From: Acidobacteriota bacterium | Lineage (GTDB): Bacteria > Acidobacteriota > Vicinamibacteria > Vicinamibacterales > UBA2999 | NCBI GenBank assembly: GCA_030650395.1 | Contig: JAUSDY010000176.1 | Location: 124,001-188,000 of the forward strand | Length of the DNA stretch: 64,000 nt | Reading direction: 5' to 3' | In this document: in pieces, positions 38,613-46,660 of the stretch | Layout of the letters: each line of letters opens with the position of its first letter | How positions within the stretch are numbered: the first letter of the stretch is position 1 | Position numbers and translations under genes: made by a program | Notes under the pieces: generated by a model | What the model saw: the letters and a program-made list of their open reading frames with translations, nothing else | What the model was told of the DNA's origin: nothing | The model's database searches: none

Positions 38613-39076
38613 ACCAGCTGGCGCTCGTCTTCGCCACCTTTGGCTACGTCGGTTATTTCCCCATCGCGCCAGGGACCGCGGGCTCTCTGGCGGCGCTCGT
38701 TCTCTTTGCGTTGGTGCGCTGGCTCGGGATGCCTGCGTTCGAAATCGCCACCATCGTTGTCGTCTTCGTGGGCGGCCTCTGGGCGGCGAATGCGACCGAA
38801 CATGTGCTCGGCCGGAAAGATCCTGGCGCGATCGTGATCGACGAAGTACTGGGCATGTTGATGACGCTCGCGCTCTTGCCGGTGTCGACGCTCGGTATCT
38901 TCGTCGGGTTCGTGCTGTTTCGTCTCTTCGACGTCGTCAAGCCATTCCCGGCCGGCCGCATGGAACACCTCAAGGGCGGCCCCGGCGTGATGCTGGATGA
39001 CGTCGTCGCCGGCATCTACGCGCACATTTCGCTGCGCTTGCTTGCCCTGCTGGTGCCGTCGTGGCTGATGGCCTGA
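38609..39076 (+). CDS. pgpA: Phosphatidylglycerophosphatase A
   Basis: PgpA removes the phosphate from phosphatidylglycerol phosphate in phospholipid synthesis, at the inner membrane. The 155-residue protein has the conserved YFPIAPGTAGSLAAL start, the acidic DPGAIVIDEVLGMLMTL motif that forms the metal site, FRLFDVVKPFPAGRMEHLKGGPGVMLDDVVAGI and about four hydrophobic segments. It overlaps the RDD gene (ATGA) and the cinA GTG start by 16 bases. Confidence 0.92.
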   Translation: MNQLALVFATFGYVGYFPIAPGTAGSLAALVLFALVRWLGMPAFEIATIVVVFVGGLWAANATEHVLGRKDPGAIVIDEVLGMLMTLALLPVSTLGIFVGFVLFRLFDVVKPFPAGRMEHLKGGPGVMLDDVVAGIYAHISLRLLALLVPSWLMA

Positions 39077-40407
39077 CCAAATCTGGTGGCGACAAACCTG
39101 GTGGCGACAAACCTTCCCTGTCCGCCGAAGCGCTTCGCGCGAAGGCGGAAGGTTTGTCGATCGACGCCGCCATCATCGCCGTCGGCAGCGAGCTGCTGAC
39201 CCCGCACAAAGTCGACACTAACTCGCTGTTTATCACGCAGGTCTTGAACGACCTCGGAATCGCCGTGGCGCACAAGGCGATCGTCGGCGACAACCGCGCG
39301 GAGCTCGCCGCGCAGGTCGCGCATGGCCTTGCCCGGCATCAGGTTCTGATCCTGACCGGAGGCCTTGGGCCGACCGATGACGACCTCACACGAGAAGTCG
39401 TCGCGGGCCATCTGGGCCTCACGATGGACGAAGATCCCGCGATTGTCGACGCGATCGAACGCCGGTTTGCCGCGCGCGGGTGGAAGATGCCCGCCGTGAA
39501 CCGGCGGCAGGCCCTCGTGCCGCGTGGCGCGACGGTGCTGGCCAATCCGAACGGCACCGCGCCGGGCCTGTGGATCGAGCATGACGGCGCCGCGATTGCA
39601 TTGCTGCCCGGACCGCCGCGCGAGATGAAGCCGATGATGGACGGCGAGGTGCGGACACGCCTCGCACCCTTCGCCGGTCTCGTGCGCTTGCACCGCCGCG
39701 TGATTCGCGTGTCGGGCCGCGGAGAATCGGCTGTCGAAGAAATGGTGCAGCCGATTTATTCCGGCTGGCTCAATCAATCGCCGCCGATCGAAACAACGAT
39801 CCTGGCGGGGTTGGGCCAGGTTGAACTGCACCTGCTGACTCAGGCGACCGACGTGGACGGTGCCGCGATCGCGCTGGATGCGGCGGTCAACCAAATCACC
39901 ACGGTGATGGGAGCGGACGTCGTGAGCGTCGACGGCCGTGAACTGGAGGCGGTCGTCGGCGATCTGCTGCGGCAGCGGCGCTGGCACGTCGCCCTGGCCG
40001 AGTCGTGCACGGGCGGCCTGGCGACATCGCGACTGACCGACATCCCGGGCAGCTCCGATTATGTCGAGCGCAGTGTCGTCGCCTACAGCAACCGATCGAA
40101 GGTCGAGCTGCTCGGGGTCGGCGAAGCGTTGATTGCCGAGCACGGCGCGGTCAGCGAGCCGGTGGCCGTCGCCATGGCGACGGGCATCCGCGATCGCGCG
40201 GGCGCCGCTGTCGGCGTTGGCATCACCGGCATCGCGGGCCCGGGTGGCGGCAGCGAACACAAACCGGTTGGCACCGTCTGCATTGCCGTCGCGGGACGTG
40301 ACACGCGGGTGCGGACCTTCCGCTTCCCGGGCGGGCGCGAGATGGTGAAGGCGTTGTCGGCGAACACCGCGATCGACATGCTCCGGCGCTTGCTGCTGGA
40401 GGTGTGA
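39061..40407 (+). CDS. cinA: CinA-like protein (competence/damage-inducible, NMN amidohydrolase)
   Basis: CinA has an N-terminal molybdopterin-binding-like domain (AIIAVGSELLTPHKVDTNSLFI; LTGGLGPTDDDLTREVVAGHL) and a C-terminal nicotinamide-nucleotide amidase domain (ALAESCTGGLATSRLTDIPGSSDYVERSVVAYSN; VGVGITGIAGPGGGSEHKPVGTV). It recycles NMN released by ligase activity. The 448-residue product has about 28 extra N-terminal residues (KSGGDKPGGDKPSLSAEALRAKAEG). These are encoded entirely by a repeat and hairpin element, and family homology begins only after it. GTG at 39061 lies inside pgpA. A start nearer IDAAIIAVG is possible, but no good codon was seen there. Confidence 0.92.
   Translation: MADGLTKSGGDKPGGDKPSLSAEALRAKAEGLSIDAAIIAVGSELLTPHKVDTNSLFITQVLNDLGIAVAHKAIVGDNRAELAAQVAHGLARHQVLILTGGLGPTDDDLTREVVAGHLGLTMDEDPAIVDAIERRFAARGWKMPAVNRRQALVPRGATVLANPNGTAPGLWIEHDGAAIALLPGPPREMKPMMDGEVRTRLAPFAGLVRLHRRVIRVSGRGESAVEEMVQPIYSGWLNQSPPIETTILAGLGQVELHLLTQATDVDGAAIALDAAVNQITTVMGADVVSVDGRELEAVVGDLLRQRRWHVALAESCTGGLATSRLTDIPGSSDYVERSVVAYSNRSKVELLGVGEALIAEHGAVSEPVAVAMATGIRDRAGAAVGVGITGIAGPGGGSEHKPVGTVCIAVAGRDTRVRTFRFPGGREMVKALSANTAIDMLRRLLLEV
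39083..39158. repeat. Direct repeat plus 53-base palindrome at the cinA start
   Basis: CTGGTGGCGACAAAC occurs twice in tandem (39083-39097, 39098-39112). GACAAACCTTCC (39106-39117) pairs with GGAAGGTTTGTC (39147-39158), with an inner pair TCCGCC/GGCGGA and self-complementary GAAGCGCTTC and CTTCGCGCGAAG. The central part, 39119-39152, recurs nearly unchanged in reverse orientation at 41634-41667. It is translated in frame. Confidence 0.75.
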
Positions 40408-41030
40408 TGGCCTTTACCCCGCCGAAGCTCATGCGCGACAAGAATGAGAGCGCAGGGGGGCGGCTCTTCATCGCGATCGATGTCGGCGATGCCGTCCGCG
40501 CCGAAGTCACTCGTGTCGTCGCCCAGCTCGGCGCCAAGCTGGAGGCAGTCAAGACCCCTCCGAAAGTCATCTGGGTCAAGCCTGCAGCGCTTCATATGAC
40601 GCTGCGATTTCTCGGAGAGACCGACGAGGCCGAAGCCGAGCGGGTGCGTGATGCCTTGACGCCGGCGATTGAGATTCCGCCGTTTGATGTTGAGTGGCGC
40701 GGGCTCGGCGCGTTTCCGTCGCCTCGCCATCCGCGCGCGCTCTGGATGGGCGTGGTCCGCGGCGCGGCGCAGCTGGGCGCGGTCGAGGCAGAGATCGCGC
40801 AGCGGTTGGGCGCCGTCGACCCGGAGGCGCGGCCGTTTCTCCCGCACCTCACGATTGGCCGGATCAAGATGGCCGGTCAGGGCGTCGACTGGCCCAAGGT
40901 TCTCAAAGCGGTTGAGGTGCGTGGCGTGACGTCACGCGCCGATCGCGTGACGCTCTACCGCAGCGAATTGTCTCAACGAGGGCCGCACTATACTGGACTG
41001 ATCAGCGCGCCTCTTGCGAATAACCAATAA
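40407..41030 (+). CDS. thpR: RNA 2',3'-cyclic phosphodiesterase (ThpR/LigT family)
   Basis: The enzyme opens 2',3'-cyclic phosphates on RNA ends (2H phosphoesterase). Both catalytic HxTx motifs are present: LHMTLRFLGE near residue 58 and PHLTIGRIK near residue 143. The spacing fits the family. The start may be ATG at 40407 or the GTG one codon earlier; the latter gives a GTGA overlap with cinA. The last five residues (LANNQ) are encoded by the start of the junction repeat, so the gene end has been set by that element. Confidence 0.9.
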   Translation: MAFTPPKLMRDKNESAGGRLFIAIDVGDAVRAEVTRVVAQLGAKLEAVKTPPKVIWVKPAALHMTLRFLGETDEAEAERVRDALTPAIEIPPFDVEWRGLGAFPSPRHPRALWMGVVRGAAQLGAVEAEIAQRLGAVDPEARPFLPHLTIGRIKMAGQGVDWPKVLKAVEVRGVTSRADRVTLYRSELSQRGPHYTGLISAPLANNQ

Positions 41031-41066
41031 CCAATTACGAATAACCAAGAACCAATTACGAATAAC
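41017..41066. repeat. Junction repeat with two copies of the 16-mer
   Basis: ACCAATTACGAATAAC occurs at 41030-41045 and 41051-41066, with a degenerate copy (AATAACCAATAACC) before it. The repeat contains the thpR stop and ends six bases before the plsY GTG. It is identical to the copy upstream of selB at 21315-21330. Confidence 0.8.
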
Positions 41067-41072
41067 AAAACT

Positions 41073-41678
41073 GTGGACGTGTTCCCCGCTATTGTTCTCG
41101 GCTATGCGATCGGCTCACTGCCGATCGGGTTTCTCGTCGCACAGAATACGCGCGGCATTGACCTGCGACGTGCCGGCAGCGGCAATGTCGGCGCGGCCAA
41201 CGTGTATCGCACGAGCGGGCTTGGCATGGCGATCGCCGTGATGATCGCCGACATGGCGAAAGGGGCCGCCGCGGTAGTCATCGCCGGCGGCGGCGCGGGT
41301 GCGGTCGCCGCAGGTGTCGCGGCAGTCGTCGGGCATGTCTACCCGGTGTGGCTTGGCTTTCACGGTGGAAAGGGTGTGGCAACCGCCAGTGGGGTGTTCG
41401 GCGTGCTCTCACCATGGCCGACCGCGATCGCCGCTGCGGCCTTTGGTTTGACGGTCGCGCGAACGCGTTACGTGTCCCTTGGATCGGTTGTCGCCACCGT
41501 CATGCTCCCGGTTGCCGGGTGGCTCATGCCGGGGCTGCGCGCCGTGGACATCGCCGCGACCGTCGTCGCGATGCTGATCCTGTTTCGTCACCGCGGCAAC
41601 ATCGCGCGCCTGTGGTCCCGGACCGAACGCGCGCTTCCACCTTCGCGCAAAGCGCTTCGGCGGACAAGCGGCACATGA
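41073..41678 (+). CDS. plsY: Glycerol-3-phosphate acyltransferase PlsY
   Basis: PlsY transfers an acyl group from acyl-phosphate to glycerol-3-phosphate, starting phospholipid synthesis in the inner membrane. The 201-residue protein has the PlsY signatures: LGYAIGSLPIGFLVAQ, the RRAGSGNVGAANVYRTSG motif (about residues 33-50), GHVYPVWLGFHGGKGVATASG and a multi-helix membrane layout. The C-terminal end (LPPSRKALRRTSGT) is encoded by a palindromic repeat also seen in cinA. The stop overlaps the gpsA ATG as ATGA. The GTG start is preceded by the AT-rich 16-mer repeat rather than an obvious ribosome-binding site. Confidence 0.95.
   Translation: MDVFPAIVLGYAIGSLPIGFLVAQNTRGIDLRRAGSGNVGAANVYRTSGLGMAIAVMIADMAKGAAAVVIAGGGAGAVAAGVAAVVGHVYPVWLGFHGGKGVATASGVFGVLSPWPTAIAAAAFGLTVARTRYVSLGSVVATVMLPVAGWLMPGLRAVDIAATVVAMLILFRHRGNIARLWSRTERALPPSRKALRRTSGT
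41634..41667. repeat. Reverse-oriented copy of the cinA palindrome at the end of plsY
   Basis: The reverse complement of this stretch matches 39119-39152 at all but about two or three positions (shared blocks GTCCGCCGAAGCGCTT and GCGCGAAGG). It forms the last codons of plsY and ends just before the gpsA start. Confidence 0.75.
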
Positions 41679-42676
41679 CGCACACGATTGGCGTCCTGGG
41701 CTCCGGCAGCTGGGGATCCGCGCTGGCCGTGCATCTTGCGCGGACCGGCCACGACGTCCGGCTCTGGGCGAGGGACGCCGGGCTGGCCGCAACGATGGCG
41801 ACGCTCAGAGAGAATCCGGCGTACCTGCCCGGCCTGGCCTTCCCGTCGGAATTGACGCCGACGGCGTCGCTTGCCGACGCCGTCACCGGCGCCAAAATCG
41901 TCGTCATGGCGGTGCCGTCGCACGGCCTGCGAGCGGTGTCGCGCGCGGCCGCGCCGCTGATGCCCGCGGGCGTGACCCTGGTCAGCGCCGCAAAGGGACT
42001 CGAAGAAACCACATTGCTTCGAATGTCCGAAGTCTTGCGGGCCGAACTGCCCGGCGTCGGCCCAATCGTGGTGCTCTCCGGTCCGAGTTTCGCAATCGAG
42101 CTGGCGCGCGCGCTGCCCACGGCAGTGGTCGCGGCGGGTGACGCAGCGAGTGCGGTGGAGATGGTGCAGGCTCACTTCCGATCGTCTGCACTGCGTTTGT
42201 ACGGCAGCGCCGATGTCGTGGGCGTGGAGATTGGCGGCGCGCTGAAGAACACCATTGCGATCGCCGCCGGCGTCGTCGAGGGCCTCGGGCTGGGGCACAA
42301 CGCGCTCGCCGCGTTGATCACGCGCGGTCTGGCGGAGCTGTCGAGACTGGCGGTCGGCCTGGGCGCGCAGCGCGAGACGTTGTCGGGCCTCGCCGGGCTC
42401 GGCGATCTCGTCCTGACGTGCACGAGCGATCTGAGCCGCAACCGGCAAGTCGGGATCGCGCTGGCGCGCGGGCAATCGCTGCAAGAAATCCTGTCGCGCA
42501 CGAAGATGGTCGCCGAGGGCGTGACGACCACCGAAGCGGCGCTCGCGCTCGGCGCGCGGCAGGGCATCGAGCTGCCGATCGCGCAGGAGATGTCGGAAGT
42601 ACTGGCGGGACGCAAGGCCCCGCAAGACGCCATCCGTGACCTGATGGGCCGTCGTCAAAAGTTGGAACACGCGTAG
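41675..42676 (+). CDS. gpsA: Glycerol-3-phosphate dehydrogenase [NAD(P)+]
   Basis: GpsA makes glycerol-3-phosphate from DHAP for phospholipid synthesis, supplying the PlsY substrate. The 333-residue protein has the Rossmann motif GVLGSGSWGSALAVHLA (residues 6-22), VPSHGLRAV, SAAKGLE, LSGPSFAIELA, the catalytic-lysine region EIGGALKNTIAIAAG and GLAGLGDLVLTCTSDLSRNR. ATG at 41675 is the start; a longer open frame upstream lies in plsY and is not homologous. It overlaps plsY (ATGA) and is followed directly by ftsY, whose ATG comes right after the TAG. Confidence 0.96.
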   Translation: MTHTIGVLGSGSWGSALAVHLARTGHDVRLWARDAGLAATMATLRENPAYLPGLAFPSELTPTASLADAVTGAKIVVMAVPSHGLRAVSRAAAPLMPAGVTLVSAAKGLEETTLLRMSEVLRAELPGVGPIVVLSGPSFAIELARALPTAVVAAGDAASAVEMVQAHFRSSALRLYGSADVVGVEIGGALKNTIAIAAGVVEGLGLGHNALAALITRGLAELSRLAVGLGAQRETLSGLAGLGDLVLTCTSDLSRNRQVGIALARGQSLQEILSRTKMVAEGVTTTEAALALGARQGIELPIAQEMSEVLAGRKAPQDAIRDLMGRRQKLEHA

Positions 42677-43612
42677 ATGGGATTCTTAGATAAGTTAAAG
42701 CAAGGGCTGCAGCGCACCACGCAGCAATTCGTCGACAAGTTCGAGGATATCGTCCAGCGCGCCGATGCGCCGGAGGCGCGCACGCGCGACGTCGATGTCG
42801 AAACCGCCGAAGCGCTCGAAGAGATCCTGCTGATGGCCGACGTCGGCGTCGCGGCCACCGATCAGATCGTCACGGCCGTGACCAAGCGATCGCGGCGCGG
42901 CGAGAGCCTGCGCGAGCTCGTCAAGCAGGAGATTCTCAGAGTGCTCATGGCTGTTCCCCGCGAGCCGCATTCTCAGATCGTCATGCGGGGCAAGCCTCAA
43001 GTGGTGCTGGTCGTCGGCGTCAACGGCGTCGGAAAAACGACGACGATTGGAAAGCTGGCCAATCAGCTCCGGGTCCAGGGCAAGTCGCCGCTGGTCTGCG
43101 CGGCGGACACGTTTCGCGCGGCGGCCGTCGATCAGCTGCAGATCTGGGCTGACCGCGCCGGTGTCGACATCGTGCGCGCACGCGAAGGCGCGGATCCCGC
43201 CGCGGTGGTGTTCGATGCGATCACGGCCGCCAAGGCGCGCCATCGCGACGTCGTGCTGATCGACACGGCCGGCCGGCTCCATACCCGTACCAATCTGATG
43301 AGCGAGCTCGACAAGATCCGGCGCGTGGCATCGAAAGAGGTCGCCGGCGCGCCGCACGAGGTGTTGCTCGTGCTCGACGCCACGGTGGGCCAGAACGGCC
43401 TCGCACAGGCGCGCGAGTTCACGAGCGTCGCCGGGGTTACCGGCATCGTGCTCACCAAGCTGGATGGCACGGCCAAAGGCGGCATCGCGGTGGCGATTGC
43501 CCACGAGCTCGCGCTCCCGATCCGTTACGTCGGCGTCGGCGAAGGCGTCGACGATCTGCTGCCATTCTCGCCGTACGAGTACGTGGATGCGATCTTCCAG
43601 GAAAAGTGGTGA
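42677..43612 (+). CDS. ftsY: Signal recognition particle receptor FtsY
   Basis: FtsY docks SRP-ribosome complexes at the membrane. The 311-residue protein has only a short N-terminal membrane-targeting part (no long acidic A domain), then the N domain and the SRP GTPase G domain. GTPase motifs: GVNGVGKTTTIGKLA (about residues 114-128), DTFRAAAVDQLQIW, DTAGRLHTRTNLM and TKLDGTAKGG, ending with the closing GVGEGVDDLLPF. It starts directly after gpsA and its TGA overlaps ribD. Confidence 0.95.
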   Translation: MGFLDKLKQGLQRTTQQFVDKFEDIVQRADAPEARTRDVDVETAEALEEILLMADVGVAATDQIVTAVTKRSRRGESLRELVKQEILRVLMAVPREPHSQIVMRGKPQVVLVVGVNGVGKTTTIGKLANQLRVQGKSPLVCAADTFRAAAVDQLQIWADRAGVDIVRAREGADPAAVVFDAITAAKARHRDVVLIDTAGRLHTRTNLMSELDKIRRVASKEVAGAPHEVLLVLDATVGQNGLAQAREFTSVAGVTGIVLTKLDGTAKGGIAVAIAHELALPIRYVGVGEGVDDLLPFSPYEYVDAIFQEKW

Positions 43613-44691
43613 CCGACAGCGACTACATGCGGCGCGCGCTGTTCCATGCACGACGCGGCGAGGGTGCCACGACGCCGAATCCGCTGGTCGGCGCCGTGGT
43701 CGTGAGCCCCACTGGCGTGGTGGTGGGGCAGGGCCGCCATCCGCGCGCCGGCGATCCGCACGCCGAAGTGTTCGCGCTGGATGAAGCAGGAGAACGCGCA
43801 CGCGGCGCGACGTTGTACGTGACGCTCGAGCCATGCAATCACCAGGGCAGAACCGGCCCCTGCACGCGCCGCATCATTCAAGCCGGAGTGGCGCGCGTCG
43901 TCGCGGCGATGGCGGATCCGAATCCGCGCGTGAATGGCGGCGGCTTCGCCGAGCTGCGCGAACACGGCATCGCGGTGGTGACCGGCGTGCTCGGGCCCGA
44001 GGCCGCCCGCCTCAATCGCGCGTTTGTGACCGTGCAGACGCTGGCGCGGCCGATGGTGATCGTGAAGGCCGCGACCAGCCTCGATTCCCGGATCGCCGCG
44101 GGCCCGGGCGAACGCACCCAACTGACCTCGGCACCAGCGAATCGGCGCACCCAGCGGCTGCGCGCCTCGGTCGATGCGATCGGCGTCGGCTCAGGTACTC
44201 TGCTCGCCGACGACCCCATTTTGACCGTGCGCGACTGCTACCGGGAGCGGCCGCTCGCGCGCGTGATCTTCGACCGGCGCCTGCGGACCCCCGCGACCGC
44301 CCGGGTCTTCTCAACCCGCGACCGGGGACCGATAATAATAGTGACGACGGCGGCCTCGATCGGCCGTCAACCCGAACAGGCTCACTCACTCGAGGCGGCG
44401 GGCGCTACGCTCCTCGCAGGCTCTGGCGACCTGGACGCCGACGTGCGCCGGCTTCTGTCGTGGGACATTTCGACCGTGCTGCTCGAAGGCGGCGGGGCCA
44501 TCCACGCGGCAGCCTGGACGGCCGGCGTGGTCGATCGCGTGCACGTCATCGTCGCGCCCACGGTACTTGGAGAGCGCGGCGTCAAGTTTTTCGACGGGTT
44601 ACCGGTGCCGCTGTCTCAATTGATCCCGGTGCGGGTCGAGACGCTCGGCCCTGATGCATGGATGGAGGCGGATGTTTACGGGCATTGTTGA
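43609..44691 (+). CDS. ribD: Bifunctional riboflavin deaminase/reductase RibD
   Basis: RibD deaminates and then reduces the pyrimidine intermediate of riboflavin synthesis. The 360-residue protein has the deaminase zinc site HAEVFAL near residue 49 and the cysteine motif EPCNHQGRTGPCTRRI (about 74-89). The reductase domain (MVIVKAATSLDSRIA; VLLEGGGAIHAAAW) follows. The GTG at 43609 overlaps the ftsY stop (GTGA); a further GTG one codon earlier is also possible. The stop is 20 bases inside ribE. No FMN riboswitch consensus is visible upstream. Confidence 0.94.
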   Translation: MTDSDYMRRALFHARRGEGATTPNPLVGAVVVSPTGVVVGQGRHPRAGDPHAEVFALDEAGERARGATLYVTLEPCNHQGRTGPCTRRIIQAGVARVVAAMADPNPRVNGGGFAELREHGIAVVTGVLGPEAARLNRAFVTVQTLARPMVIVKAATSLDSRIAAGPGERTQLTSAPANRRTQRLRASVDAIGVGSGTLLADDPILTVRDCYRERPLARVIFDRRLRTPATARVFSTRDRGPIIIVTTAASIGRQPEQAHSLEAAGATLLAGSGDLDADVRRLLSWDISTVLLEGGGAIHAAAWTAGVVDRVHVIVAPTVLGERGVKFFDGLPVPLSQLIPVRVETLGPDAWMEADVYGHC

Positions 44692-45265
44692 AGCAATCGG
44701 GAGTCTTGCCGAGGTCAAGGGCATGGGCGGCGGGTTCCGCGTGCGGATCCATACCGTGCTCGCCCCCGAGATGAAGCCGGGCGACAGCCTCGCTGTGAAT
44801 GGCGTGTGCCTCACCGTCGTCCTGCTCGATGGCGAACACGTCTTTGCCGACGTCGCGCCCGAGACGGCGCGCGTCACGACCCTTGGCGCGCTGCGCCGCG
44901 GGCAGAATGTCAACCTCGAACGGCCGATGCGGCTCGACGGCCGCGTCGACGGGCACCTGGTGCTCGGCCACGTCGACGGCGTGGGCACGGTCGATGAGAT
45001 TCGGCCCGAAGGCGATTCGCAGTGGCTGACGATCGGGTTTCAGCCCGCGCTGGCGCCGTTCTTCATCCGGAAGGGCTCGGTCACCGTCGACGGCGTCAGC
45101 CTGACGATTGCGGGGCTGGGCGAGCGGCAGCTCGACGTGCAGGTCATTCCCTACACGTGGGCGAACACCTCGCTGAAAGAGGTGAAGAAGAGTGACAAGG
45201 TCAACCTCGAGTGCGACATGATCGGCAAGTACGTCGTGCGCGCACTGGAACTCAGAAAGCAATGA
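44672..45265 (+). CDS. ribE: Riboflavin synthase, alpha chain
   Basis: Riboflavin synthase dismutates two molecules of 6,7-dimethyl-8-ribityllumazine. The 197-residue protein has the two-fold repeated lumazine-binding barrel: MFTGIVEAIGSL and NGVCLTVVLLDG in the first half, and LGHVDGVGTVDE and VDGVSLTIAGLG in the second. ATG at 44672 has GGAGG upstream and starts at the conserved MFTG; an ATG six codons earlier is less likely. It overlaps ribBA as ATGA. Confidence 0.96.
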   Translation: MFTGIVEAIGSLAEVKGMGGGFRVRIHTVLAPEMKPGDSLAVNGVCLTVVLLDGEHVFADVAPETARVTTLGALRRGQNVNLERPMRLDGRVDGHLVLGHVDGVGTVDEIRPEGDSQWLTIGFQPALAPFFIRKGSVTVDGVSLTIAGLGERQLDVQVIPYTWANTSLKEVKKSDKVNLECDMIGKYVVRALELRKQ

Positions 45266-46503
45266 CGCAGATCAAGATCGCCAAGGGCGCCCGATCGAAG
45301 AGCCCGTTTGCCCCCGTCGAGGCCGCCGTGGAAGCGATCCGCCGCGGCGAGATGGTGATCGTCGTCGACGACGAGGATCGCGAGAACGAAGGCGACCTCA
45401 CCATGGCGGCGGAGAAGGTCACGCCGGCGGCAATCAACTTCATGGCGAAGCACGGCCGCGGGTTGGTCTGCCTGCCGATGACCGGCGAGCGGCTCGACAC
45501 GCTCGAGATCCCGTTGATGGTCACGCAGAATTCCACCAGATTCGAAACCGCGTTCTGCGTGCCGATCGAAGCCAAGCGCGGCACGAGCACGGGCATCTCC
45601 GCGGCGGACCGCGCCGCCACCGTGCTGGCGGCGATCAACCCGAAGACCAAGCCGTCCGATCTCGCGCGGCCCGGCCACATGTTTCCGCTCCGTGCGCGGG
45701 ACGGCGGCGTCCTGGTGCGCGCGGGGCAGACCGAAGCCGCCGTCGATTTGTCGCGCATCGCGGGGCTCAGTGCTGCCGGCGTGATCTGCGAGATCATGAA
45801 CGAAGATGGCACGATGGCGCGGGTGCCGGCCCTCGCGAAGTTCGCGAAGAAGCACCAGCTGCTGTTGATCACGATCGCGGATCTCATCCGCTACCGGATG
45901 CAGACCGAAGGCCTGGTCAAGAAAGTGGCGGAGGCCGATCTCCCGACCGATCACGGCCAGTTCCGCATCCACGGATTCGAAAGCCTGATCAATCACGAGA
46001 CGCACGTCGCGCTCGTCTGCGGCGACATTGGCAAGGGCGACGATGTGCTGGTTCGCGTGCACTCGAAGTGCCTCACCGGCGACGTCTTTCATTCGGCGCG
46101 GTGCGATTGCGGTGCGCAGCTCGACAGCGCACTGCGCCAGATCGCCCTCGCGGGCCGCGGCGTGCTCCTCTATCTGAATCAGGAAGGCCGCGGGATCGGC
46201 CTCGCCAACAAGCTGCGGGCCTACCAGCTGCAGGACCAGGGCTTGGACACCGTCGAGGCCAACGAGCACCTGGGATTCAAGGCCGACCAGCGCGATTACG
46301 GCATCGGCGCACAGATCCTGCGCAACCTCGGCGTCCGCAGCATGCGGCTGCTCACGAACAACCCGCGGAAATTTGTCGGGTTACAGGGTTATGGCCTGGC
46401 CGTCTCCGAAACCCTGCCGCTCGAAATGCCGGCGTCGGCCACGACCCGCAAATACCTGAAAACAAAGAAAGATAAGCTCGGACACAGCCTCAAGTCGGTT
46501 TGA
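45262..46503 (+). CDS. ribBA: RibBA: DHBP synthase and GTP cyclohydrolase II
   Basis: The bifunctional enzyme makes both riboflavin precursors, from ribulose 5-phosphate and from GTP. The 413-residue protein carries the DHBP synthase acidic loop VVDDEDRENEGDLTMAAEKV (about 34-53). It then has the GTP cyclohydrolase II zinc site CLTGDVFHSARCDCGAQLD and the NQEGRGIGLANKL motif. In the DHBP half, the segment usually read as G-H-T-E reads RAGQTEAAVDL, with Gln156 where E. coli RibB has the metal-binding histidine. ribH (lumazine synthase) does not follow; ffh is next. Whether the first half is active is uncertain. Confidence 0.93.
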   Translation: MTQIKIAKGARSKSPFAPVEAAVEAIRRGEMVIVVDDEDRENEGDLTMAAEKVTPAAINFMAKHGRGLVCLPMTGERLDTLEIPLMVTQNSTRFETAFCVPIEAKRGTSTGISAADRAATVLAAINPKTKPSDLARPGHMFPLRARDGGVLVRAGQTEAAVDLSRIAGLSAAGVICEIMNEDGTMARVPALAKFAKKHQLLLITIADLIRYRMQTEGLVKKVAEADLPTDHGQFRIHGFESLINHETHVALVCGDIGKGDDVLVRVHSKCLTGDVFHSARCDCGAQLDSALRQIALAGRGVLLYLNQEGRGIGLANKLRAYQLQDQGLDTVEANEHLGFKADQRDYGIGAQILRNLGVRSMRLLTNNPRKFVGLQGYGLAVSETLPLEMPASATTRKYLKTKKDKLGHSLKSV

Positions 46504-46553
46504 CCGTCTCTCTGAAGTTCATGTAGCATAAGGGTTTGCGCGGCGGAGCTTAA

Positions 46554-46630
46554 CGCCTGAAGAGAGGTTAGGTTCAGGCGCCTGCCCGCCGGAGGCGGGC
46601 AAGAGCACGCTGCCCGCCGGAGGCGGGGCA
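46554..46630. repeat. Hairpin followed by two palindromic units
   Basis: CGCCTGAA (46554-46561) pairs with TTCAGGCG (46573-46580). Then come two near-identical palindromes, TGCCCGCC-GGA-GGCGGGCA (46583-46601) and TGCCCGCC-GGA-GGCGGGGCA (46611-46630), as direct repeats 28 bases apart. They fill most of the 157-base gap between ribBA and ffh. They look REP-like; terminator function is possible but there is no T tract. Confidence 0.65.
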
Positions 46631-46660
46631 AGACAACGCTGCTTCGCCGTGATGGCCCCA

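Noticed and set aside
43560-43612. FMN riboswitch before ribD
   Set aside because: ftsY and ribD overlap, leaving no leader, and no RFN-like consensus was seen further upstream.
46504-46648. SRP RNA (ffs) gene ahead of ffh
   Set aside because: The region is explained by palindromic repeats; the conserved GGAA tetraloop/asymmetric-loop domain of SRP RNA was not found.
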